NCBI RefSeq assembly: GCF_900105415.1
Contig: NZ_FNSM01000001.1
Location: 4,430,501 to 4,494,500, forward strand
From: Streptomyces sp. TLI_105
GTDB taxonomy: Bacteria; Actinomycetota; Actinomycetes; Streptomycetales; Streptomycetaceae
Length of the DNA stretch: 64,000 nucleotides
Direction: 5' to 3'
The position numbers were made by a program, and so were the translations under genes. The notes under the pieces were generated by a model. It saw only the letters and a program-made list of their open reading frames with translations. It had not been told where the DNA came from and ran no database searches. Shown one piece after another: positions 54,256 to 60,836 of this stretch (position 1 is the stretch's first letter; each line of letters begins with the position of its first letter).

Positions 54256-55110
54256 TCAAATTCGGGCAAAGTCATCGGCGAGGCGATGGGCGAGGGCTGC
54301 CTGCCGACGTCGCGCCGCGTACCAGACGAGTCCGGCCCCGACGGCCGCTGCTCCGACCGCCGCCGCGGCGACGAGCGTGGGACGGGGCGGCATCCGGAAC
54401 TCGGGCAGCCGCTGCTTGAGCCGCACCGGCTTTTCGAAGGCCAGAACCGGCCACTCCCGTGCCACGGCCTCACGGCGCAGCGTCCGGTCGGGATTGACCA
54501 CGTACGGGTGGCCGACGGCCTCCAGCATGGGGATGTCGGTCGCCGAATCGCTGTACGCGTAGCAGCGCGAGAGGTCGTAGCCCTCCGACTCCGCGAGCTC
54601 CCGCACAGCCTCCGCCTTCGTCGGCCCGTAGGCGTAGTACTCCACCTCCCCGGTGAAGCACCCGTCCTCGCCGACCACCATCCGGGTGGCGACGACCCGG
54701 TCGGCGCCGAGCATCTCGCCGATCGGCTCGACCACCTCGGCCCCTGAGGTCGAGACGATCACGACGTCGCGGCCGGCGGAGTGGTGGTCCTCGATGAGGG
54801 AGGCCGCCTCGTCGTAGATGATCGGGTCGATCAGATCGTGAAGGGTCTCGGCGACGAGCTCCTTCACCTGGGCGACGTTCCAGCCTTTGCAGAGTGCGGA
54901 AAGATATTCACGCATCCGCTCCATCTGGTCGTGATCGGCTCCGCCCGCCAGGAAGACGAACTGGATGTAGGCCGTCCGCAGGGCGGCGCGGCGGCTGATC
55001 AGTCCGCCCCTGTAGAAGGACTTGCTGAAGGTCAACGTCGAAGACTTCGCAATGACCGTCTTGTCCAGGTCAAAGAAGGCGGCTGTGCGCGGCAAGGAGT
55101 GGTTTTCCAC
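54256..55110 (-). CDS. HAD phosphatase, SerB-like, with C-terminal membrane helix
   Basis: 284 residues. FFDLDKTVIAKSS carries the nucleophile aspartate, VIVSTSGAEVV motif II, GPTKAEAV the lysine and AYSDSATDIPMLEAVG motif IV. The family (Rv3661-like, IB subfamily) is close to phosphoserine phosphatase but its substrate is not fixed. A transmembrane helix near the end (VAAAAVGAAAVGAGLVWYA) followed by a basic tail makes it membrane-attached. GTG 55110 has TATGCT seven bases upstream (forward 55118-55123) and no Shine-Dalgarno: a leaderless start. It is divergent from the Tad operon, as in mycobacteria. Confidence 0.9.
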   Translation of the reverse strand: MENHSLPRTAAFFDLDKTVIAKSSTLTFSKSFYRGGLISRRAALRTAYIQFVFLAGGADHDQMERMREYLSALCKGWNVAQVKELVAETLHDLIDPIIYDEAASLIEDHHSAGRDVVIVSTSGAEVVEPIGEMLGADRVVATRMVVGEDGCFTGEVEYYAYGPTKAEAVRELAESEGYDLSRCYAYSDSATDIPMLEAVGHPYVVNPDRTLRREAVAREWPVLAFEKPVRLKQRLPEFRMPPRPTLVAAAAVGAAAVGAGLVWYAARRRQAALAHRLADDFARI

Positions 55111-55257
55111 GAGCCCGAGCATAGGTGCCCGCCATTCGGCGTACGCTGGGGCGCGTGGGTTTGCCTGAGAAGGCTCTCGGGTACACCATGGAAGTCACGG
55201 ATCGTTCGCGACCGTGCTAACCCGGTCCGGCTCCTCCCCCCCCGAGTCGGCCGGAGA

Positions 55258-55292
55258 GACGACCCCCGCTCTCCCCCCCGGCGGGGGTCGTC
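55258..55292 (+). terminator. strong hairpin in the Tad operon leader
   Basis: GACGACCCCCG (55258-55268) pairs exactly with CGGGGGTCGTC (55282-55292). It is preceded by a C-rich run and lies about 280 bp before the first Tad gene, so it may be an attenuator or the end of a short leader RNA. Confidence 0.5.
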
Positions 55293-55448
55293 GCATGTCC
55301 GGAGCCATTTCGGCCCTGTGTGCCATCGCCTGCCCCCTCCCTTCCGTTCGTCGGTCACGAGTCGACCGAGGCCCCGCCCGGCTCTCGATGCATCACTCAC
55401 AGTAATCGGCGGACTGCGTTCCGGACAGTCCCCGAAGGGGCGACGAAG

Positions 55449-55475
55449 TTATTCACAGCCCCTCGCTTATCCACA
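55449..55475 (+). promoter_or_regulatory. two DnaA-box-like motifs
   Basis: TTATTCACA (55449-55457) and TTATCCACA (55467-55475), same orientation, 18 bp start to start. The second is the exact DnaA-box consensus; the first has one mismatch. They lie about 100 bp upstream of the septum-site gene at the head of the Tad operon. Confidence 0.45.
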
Positions 55476-55517
55476 GTTTTTCGGCAAGATCGGCACGATT
55501 TCCAGGACGGCCCCACG

Positions 55518-55556
55518 GTGATTCCTGTCGCGAAGTTCGCGGCCGGCAGGAATCAC
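55518..55556 (+). promoter_or_regulatory. stem-loop just upstream of the Tad operon start
   Basis: GTGATTCCTG (55518-55527) pairs exactly with CAGGAATCAC (55547-55556), extendable by G-U and G-C pairs. The ribosome-binding site GAGAGGGG starts one base later (55557-55564), so the stem abuts it and could control translation. Confidence 0.5.
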
Positions 55557-55572
55557 GAGAGGGGTGTGCGCC

Positions 55573-56700
55573 GTGGAGACATCCAGGACTTCCGGGGCCA
55601 GGGGTACGGCAGGCGGAGCGGGGCAGGACGGGGCGGGGCCGGGCGGGCCGCGCCGGCCCGGTCCGCTGATCGTCACCGAGGACCTCGACCTGCTCGACGA
55701 TCTCCTGCGGCTGTGCGCCGCCGCCGGAGTCGAGCCCCAGGTGGACCACCGGGTGCCGGACCGGCGCGCGAGCTGGACCGATCCGCCGCTCGTCCTGATC
55801 GGCGACGACGCCGCCGCCCGCTGTCGGGGAGCGGTCCGCCGGCCCGGGACCCTCCTCGTCGGCCGTGACCGGGACGATCCGGGACTGTGGCGGCTGGCGG
55901 TCGAGATCGGCGCGGAGAGCGTCCTGAGCCTTCCGGGCGCCGAGAGCCTCCTCGTCGACCGCCTCGCCGACGCGGCCGAGGGAGCGGACAGGGCGGCGCT
56001 GACGGTCGGCGTCGTCGGCGGCCGAGGCGGCGCGGGCGCCTCCACCCTGGCCTGCGGTCTCGCGCTCGCCGCCGCGCGGGCCGGGCACCGCACGCTGCTC
56101 GTCGACGGCGACCCGCTGGGCGGAGGGCTCGACGTGTTGCTCGGCGGCGAGCGCGAGGAGGGCAGGCGATGGCCCGACTTCGCCGCCTCGAAGGGCCGTC
56201 TGGCCGGGGGCGCCCTGGAGGAGTCCCTGCCGTCGGTGCGAGGCGTCCGGGTGCTCAGCTGGGGCAGGGACGCGGCGGCTCCGGTGCCGCCCGAGGCCGT
56301 GCGGTCCGTGCTCGCCGCCGCGCGCCGCCGGGGCGGGGCCGTCGTGGTCGACCTGCCGCGCGGGGCCGACCCGTCGGTCACCGAGGCCCTGGCCCAGCTC
56401 GATCTCGGACTGCTCGTCGTACCCGGGGAGTTGAGGGCCGTCGCGGCCGCGCACCGGATGGTCTCGACGATCGGCCCGGTCGTGCGCGACCTGCGCGCCG
56501 TGGTCCGTGGCCCGTACGCGGCGGGACTCGACGAGCGATGGGTCGCCGACGCGCTGCGGCTGCCGCTCGTCGGGGAACTCCCTTACGACCCGGGGATCGT
56601 GGTCGACCAGGACGCGGGAATGCCACCGGGCGCCGAACCCCGGGGGCCCCTCGGCCGGTTCTGCGCCGCCTTCTGGGAGCGCGTCGGCGGTGAGGCGTGA
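55573..56700 (+). CDS. ssd: septum-site/CpaE-like ATPase (Ssd, TadZ type)
   Basis: 375 residues. A receiver-like N-terminal region (LIVTEDLDLLDDLLRL, about 35-135) precedes a MinD-like domain with a P-loop variant GGRGGAGASTLACGLALAAA, VDGDPLGGGLDVLL and VVDLPRGADPSV. The Walker lysine pair is reduced (GAGAS), as in mycobacterial Ssd (Rv3660c), which affects septum placement; TadZ/CpaE proteins place Tad pilus machines. GTG 55573 has AGAGGGG eight bases upstream. The next gene overlaps it by GTGA, and the whole downstream operon is tightly coupled. Confidence 0.87.
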   Translation: METSRTSGARGTAGGAGQDGAGPGGPRRPGPLIVTEDLDLLDDLLRLCAAAGVEPQVDHRVPDRRASWTDPPLVLIGDDAAARCRGAVRRPGTLLVGRDRDDPGLWRLAVEIGAESVLSLPGAESLLVDRLADAAEGADRAALTVGVVGGRGGAGASTLACGLALAAARAGHRTLLVDGDPLGGGLDVLLGGEREEGRRWPDFAASKGRLAGGALEESLPSVRGVRVLSWGRDAAAPVPPEAVRSVLAAARRRGGAVVVDLPRGADPSVTEALAQLDLGLLVVPGELRAVAAAHRMVSTIGPVVRDLRAVVRGPYAAGLDERWVADALRLPLVGELPYDPGIVVDQDAGMPPGAEPRGPLGRFCAAFWERVGGEA

Positions 56701-57902
56701 CCGGGGCGGGGGCAGGGGCTGTGGCCTGGGGCGTGGAAGGCGGCGCGGGCGGTGGGACGGGGCTTCTCGACGCCGTGCGGCAGCGGCTCGCGGCGAGCGG
56801 GGCCGATCCCACTCCGGCGCGCGTGGCAGCGGCGCTGCGGGCCCAGGGAAGGCTGCTCGGCGACGCGGAAGTACTCGGTGCCGCCGAGGAGTTGAGGTGC
56901 GAACTGATCGGCACCGGGCCGCTGGAGCCACTGCTCGCAGACCCGGCGGTCACCGACGTCCTCGTCTCCGCACCCGACCAGGTGTGGGTGGACCGGGGCA
57001 CCGGTCTCGAGAGGGCCCCGGTGTCCTTCCCCGACGCCGCCGCGGTCCGCCGCCTCGCACAGCGGCTCGCGGCGGTGGCCGGACGCCGTCTCGACGACGC
57101 CCGACCCTGGGTCGACGCCAGGCTCCCCGACGGCACCCGGATGCACGCGGTCCTGCCGCCGGTAGCGGTCGGCTCGACCTGCCTGTCGCTGCGGGTGGTC
57201 CGCCCGCGCGCCTTCTCCCTGGAGGAGCTGGTCGCGGCGGGCACCGTGCCGCCGGACGGTGCCCCGATCTTGCGGGCCCTGATCGACGCCCGTGTGTCGT
57301 ACCTCGTCAGCGGCGGCACCGGGACGGGCAAGACCACGCTCCTCGCGTCGCTCCTGGGGCTCGTGGGGGAGCGGGAGCGGATCGTGCTCGCCGAGGACTC
57401 GGCGGAGCTGCGGCCGGACCACCCGCACGTGGTGCGCCTGGAGGCGCGGCCGGCGAACCAGGAGGGCGCCGGGCTCGTGACCCTGCGGGACCTGGTCCGC
57501 CAGGCGCTGCGGATGCGCCCCGACCGGCTGGTGGTCGGCGAGGTCAGGGGCGGCGAGGCGGTGGACCTGCTCGCCGCTCTCAACACAGGTCACGAAGGCG
57601 GCTGTGGAACGGTCCACGCCAACACGGCCGCGGACGTCCCGGCGCGGCTCGAAGCCCTGGGGACGGCGGCCGGACTCGACCGGGCCGCCCTGCACAGCCA
57701 GTTGGGCGCGGGCCTGTCGGTCGTGCTGCACGTCGTACGGGACCGGGACGGGCGGCGGCGGATCGCCGAGGCGCACGTCCTGGAGCGGGACCGGGACGGC
57801 CTGGTCCGGACGGTACCGGCGCTGCGGTGGGGCGCGACCGGGTTCGAGCGGGAGCGGGGCTGGGAGCGGCTGAGGTCGCTGATCGGAGGGGGATCGCGGT
57901 GA
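56697..57902 (+). CDS. tadA: Tad pilus secretion ATPase TadA
   Basis: 401 residues. LEPLLADPAVTDVLVSAPDQVWVDR (in pieces) is the N-terminal domain of type II/IV secretion ATPases; Walker A is SGGTGTGKTTLL, with AEDSAELRPDHPHVVRLEARPAN, MRPDRLVVGEVRGGEAVD (Walker B) and TGHEGGCGTVHANTA (His box). It powers assembly of Flp pili at the membrane. It overlaps both neighbours by GTGA. Confidence 0.94.
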   Translation: MTGAGAGAVAWGVEGGAGGGTGLLDAVRQRLAASGADPTPARVAAALRAQGRLLGDAEVLGAAEELRCELIGTGPLEPLLADPAVTDVLVSAPDQVWVDRGTGLERAPVSFPDAAAVRRLAQRLAAVAGRRLDDARPWVDARLPDGTRMHAVLPPVAVGSTCLSLRVVRPRAFSLEELVAAGTVPPDGAPILRALIDARVSYLVSGGTGTGKTTLLASLLGLVGERERIVLAEDSAELRPDHPHVVRLEARPANQEGAGLVTLRDLVRQALRMRPDRLVVGEVRGGEAVDLLAALNTGHEGGCGTVHANTAADVPARLEALGTAAGLDRAALHSQLGAGLSVVLHVVRDRDGRRRIAEAHVLERDRDGLVRTVPALRWGATGFERERGWERLRSLIGGGSR

Positions 57903-58777
57903 CGGGCGAGATGGTGCCGGTACGGGGCGCGGCGCATGGAGCGGCGGCGCTCTGCGCGGTGCTCGCCCTGTGGTGGACGGTCGAGCGGCGGCGCGGTGCG
58001 GGCCGGGCGCGGGCGCTGCTCGCGGGCGAGGTCACCGGCGGGCACGGCGGCTGGGAGTGGCCGGCGGTGACCGCGCGGTGGTGGGCCGCGCTGCGGGGGC
58101 GGCGCGCGTGGCTGTGCCTGCCGGTGGCGGGAGTTCTCGCCCTCCTCGGCGAGTCACCGCTGCCGCTGCTGGCGGGGGCGCTCGCGGTGCCCCTGGTGGG
58201 GCGGAGGCTGCGGGCCGCGGGACGCAGGAAGGAGCGCGAGGCGCGGGCCGAGCGGGTGGTGGCCCTGTGCGGGGCGGTCGTGGGTGAGTTGAGGGCCGGG
58301 TGGCAGCCCGCGCAGGCGCTGTCCTTCGCGGCCCGGGAGACGGGCGCGCTCGGTGCCGCGGAGGCGTCGGTGCTGGCGGCGGCCCGGTTCGGTGGGGACG
58401 TGCCGGAGGCGCTCCGGCGGGCGGCCCGGCAGGACGGCGCCGACGGGCTCGCGGGCATGGCGGCCTGCTGGCAGGTGGCCGTGGACGGAGGCGCGGGCCT
58501 GGCCGCCGGGCTCGACCGGCTGGAGGCGGCCCTGCGGGACCACCGTGAGCAGCGCGACCGTCTGCGGGCCGAACTGGCCGGTGCCTGGGCCACGGTGACG
58601 GTCCTCGCCCTCCTCCCGGCGGCCGGGCTCGCCCTCGGTGCCGCCCTGGGCGCCGATCCGCTGTGGGTGCTGCTGCACACACCGGCCGGCCTGGGCTGTC
58701 TGGCCGTGGGCGGGGCGCTGGAGACGGCCGGACTGTGGTGGGCCGCACGGATCGTACGGGGAGGGGAGCGGGTGTGA
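57899..58777 (+). CDS. tadB: Tad pilus inner-membrane protein TadB
   Basis: 292 residues. Membrane segments at about 8-25, 65-100 and two near 235-285 surround a cytoplasmic T2SSF domain (ERVVALCGAVVGELRAGWQPAQALSFAA, LAGMAACWQVAVDGGAGLAAGLDRLE in pieces). Such GspF-like proteins form the platform for pilus assembly. The start overlaps the tadA stop and the stop overlaps the tadC start. Confidence 0.87.
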   Translation: MTGEMVPVRGAAHGAAALCAVLALWWTVERRRGAGRARALLAGEVTGGHGGWEWPAVTARWWAALRGRRAWLCLPVAGVLALLGESPLPLLAGALAVPLVGRRLRAAGRRKEREARAERVVALCGAVVGELRAGWQPAQALSFAARETGALGAAEASVLAAARFGGDVPEALRRAARQDGADGLAGMAACWQVAVDGGAGLAAGLDRLEAALRDHREQRDRLRAELAGAWATVTVLALLPAAGLALGAALGADPLWVLLHTPAGLGCLAVGGALETAGLWWAARIVRGGERV

Positions 58778-59565
58778 TCGGGGAAGAGGTTCACCACGTG
58801 TCGGACGGTGTTCGAGCGGCGGGTCTCCCGCTTCTGGCCGCGGTCCTGTGCGCGCAGGGTGTCATCGAGGTGCTGCGCGGACTGCGGGCGCGCCGGACGC
58901 GGCGGCGGGCGGGGTCTCTCCTCGCGAGCCCGGAGCCGCGCCCCCGGAAGGCCCGGGGCGGGTTGCCGGCATGGGTGTGGCTCTGGTCGGCGCCTCTCAT
59001 GGGCGTCGGCGTCGGCTGGGTGCTGTTCGGCGGGGCCGGTGGCCTGTGCGCAGGGGCCCTGGTGGCCGCCGGAGCGAGGTGGAGGGCGGCGCGGCGGTCC
59101 TCGCCGCCGTCGGCCGACGAAGAGGAGGCGGTGCGTCATCTTCCGCTCGCCGCGGATCTGTTGGCGGCCTGCGCCGCCTCCGGAGCCGGACCAGGCGAGG
59201 CGGCGGAGGCGGTGGGCCGGTCGTTGGGCGGTCCGCTCGGCGAGCGTCTGACCCGCACGGCCGCCGAGCTGCGGCTCGGCGGCGAACCGGCCGAGGTGTG
59301 GGGGAGGTTCGGCGCGATACCGGGCGCTGAAGGGCTGGCCCGCTGCATGGAGCGGGCCGGTTCCTCGGGAGCACCGGCGGCGGAGGCCGTCGCCCGGCAC
59401 GCGGCCGCCCTGCGCGCCACCCGCGCCCGCGCGGCGGCGGCCGGGGCACGGAGGGCGCAGGTGCTGATCAGCGCGCCCGTGGGGCTCTGCTTCCTGCCCG
59501 CCTTCCTGGCGGTGGGCGTGGCTCCGGTGGTGATCGGCCTCGCGACGGGGCTGCTGGACGGATGA
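58774..59565 (+). CDS. tadC: Tad pilus inner-membrane protein TadC
   Basis: 263 residues. Hydrophobic segments near 15-35, 70-110 and 235-262 flank a T2SSF-type domain (LPLAADLLAACAASGAGPGEAAEAV, GRFGAIPGAEGLARCMERAGSSG in pieces). GTG 58774 overlaps the tadB stop and has GGGGAGGGGAG upstream; GTG 58798 is an alternative. The 3' end overlaps an ATG leading into the low-complexity leader of the pilin gene. Confidence 0.87.
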   Translation: MIGEEVHHVSDGVRAAGLPLLAAVLCAQGVIEVLRGLRARRTRRRAGSLLASPEPRPRKARGGLPAWVWLWSAPLMGVGVGWVLFGGAGGLCAGALVAAGARWRAARRSSPPSADEEEAVRHLPLAADLLAACAASGAGPGEAAEAVGRSLGGPLGERLTRTAAELRLGGEPAEVWGRFGAIPGAEGLARCMERAGSSGAPAAEAVARHAAALRATRARAAAAGARRAQVLISAPVGLCFLPAFLAVGVAPVVIGLATGLLDG

Positions 59566-59650
59566 ACGCGACGACACGACGAGACACGGCGCGACGAGAC
59601 ATGACACGACACGACATCGCACGACGAGAGATGACGGGGAATGACGACAT
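59566..59650. repeat. ACGAC/GACAC simple-sequence tract
   Basis: Between tadC and the pilin gene the sequence is almost only A, C and G in irregular ACGAC, GACAC and ACGAGA steps. It is open in the pilin frame from ATG 59562 and would add 48 Arg/Asp/Thr-rich residues if translated. Confidence 0.7.
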
Positions 59651-59705
59651 GGCAGAGCACGGCGAGGCACGGCAGGACGAGACGGGGCGGGACGAGGAGG
59701 TCGGC

Positions 59706-59912
59706 ATGGCGCTCAGGGTGCGGCTGCGTGGCTGGTGGCGGGCGCGGCGGACGGCAGTGCGCCGCGATGAGGGAATGACCACGTCCGAGTACGCGGTGGG
59801 GACGATCGCCGCGGCGGCGTTCGCCGCTGTGCTCTACAAGATCGTGACCAGTGGGGCGGTCTCGGGGGCGCTGGAGTCGGTGATCGGGAAGGCCCTCGAT
59901 GCGCCGTTCTGA
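59706..59912 (+). CDS. flp: Flp-type pilin (DUF4244)
   Basis: 68 residues from ATG 59706, which has GAGGAGG five bases upstream. A basic N-terminus (RVRLRGWWRARR) leads to the processing-like site DEGMTTSEYAVGT and a hydrophobic helix (IAAAAFAAVLYKIVTS), the standard DUF4244/Flp pattern with the conserved Glu and Tyr. It is the pilus subunit. Longer in-frame starts at 59562 and 59649 would add an unusual repeat-encoded extension. No prepilin peptidase gene is in the window. Confidence 0.88.
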   Translation: MALRVRLRGWWRARRTAVRRDEGMTTSEYAVGTIAAAAFAAVLYKIVTSGAVSGALESVIGKALDAPF

Positions 59913-60255
59913 CCGGGGGTTCGTGACCGTGGAGGCGGCGATGGTCCTGCCCGTCCTCGCGCTGTTCACGGTGACGCTGCTCTGGGCGCTGGCCGCGGCT
60001 GCCGCACAGATCCGGTGCGTGGACGCGGCGAGGGCGGGGGCGAGGGCGGCGGCCCGTTCGGAGCCGGTGGCCTCCGCGGAGGCGGCCGCCCGTGCCGCCG
60101 CGCCCGACGGCGCCCGGGTTTCGGTGGCGCGGGAGGGCGAGCTGTGGCGGGTGACGGTGGAGGCGGCGGCCCCGGGCCCCCGGGGCATGGGAGTCACCCT
60201 GAGAGCCGACGCGGCGGCCCTCGCGGAGGACCCGATGGGCGGAGGACCCCCATGA
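59899..60255 (+). CDS. tadE: TadE-like pseudopilin
   Basis: 118 residues. SDRGFVTVEAAMVLPVLALFTVTLLWALAA (in pieces) is the TadE signature: a Glu in the membrane-helix start after a G|F-type site. The rest is an Ala/Arg-rich outer part with a cysteine in IRCVDAARAGARAAARSE. It overlaps the pilin gene by 14 bases and the next gene by ATGA. Counterpart of Rv3655c. Confidence 0.9.
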   Translation: MRRSDRGFVTVEAAMVLPVLALFTVTLLWALAAAAAQIRCVDAARAGARAAARSEPVASAEAAARAAAPDGARVSVAREGELWRVTVEAAAPGPRGMGVTLRADAAALAEDPMGGGPP

Positions 60256-60836
60256 CGGCCACCGAGCACCGCGGCACTCCCGGTCGTGCCCTGCCGGGGC
60301 GCGGGGACACGAGCCGGGGAGCGGCCCGGCTGTCGGGCAGGTGGCCGGACTGGGGTGCGGCCCGGTTGCCGAATCGGAGTGCGGCTCGGCTGATGGGGTG
60401 GCGCTCGGGCCGGGACACGGGCCCACTGGGGCGGTGCTCAGACCGGCGCCCGGGCCCGCTGGGGCGGCGGGGCGGGCGGGGTGCGGGGCTGGTGGGGGAT
60501 CGTGGGGTGGCGACCGTGTGGGCTGCGTTCGCGGCGTGTGCCCTGTGCGTGGTGTTCGGGGTGGTGCTCGCGCTCGGGCAGGCGGTGGCGGCCAGGCACC
60601 GGGCCGGCGGGGCCGCCGACCTGGCCGCCCTCGCCGCCGCCGACCGGGCCCTGTGGGGCGAGGCCGAGGCGTGCGCCGCGGCTTCGCGCGTGGCCGTCGC
60701 GCAGGGCGCCGAGCTGGCGCGGTGCGCGGTGCGGGACGGGGTCTCGGACGTGACCGCGCGGGTCGTGCGCGGCCCGTACCGGCCGGAGGTCAGGTCGCGG
60801 GCGGGTCCTCCGGGGCCTCCCTCAGGAGTTCCGTGA
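60252..60836 (+). CDS. TadE/TadG-like protein of the Rv3654c family
   Basis: 194 residues. A long, Arg/Gly-rich N-terminal part (about 78 residues with recurring AARL and GPLGR motifs) precedes GDRGVATVWAAFAACALCVVFG and VAARHRAGGAADLAALAAADRAL, the helicase-secretion neighbourhood (Rv3654c) signature. Two cysteines lie beyond (ACAAASR, ARCAVRDG). The N-terminal part could be an artefact of a start further downstream, but ATG 60252 overlaps the tadE stop like all other genes of the operon. Its last 47 bases overlap the convergent helicase gene. Confidence 0.82.
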   Translation: MTATEHRGTPGRALPGRGDTSRGAARLSGRWPDWGAARLPNRSAARLMGWRSGRDTGPLGRCSDRRPGPLGRRGGRGAGLVGDRGVATVWAAFAACALCVVFGVVLALGQAVAARHRAGGAADLAALAAADRALWGEAEACAAASRVAVAQGAELARCAVRDGVSDVTARVVRGPYRPEVRSRAGPPGPPSGVP

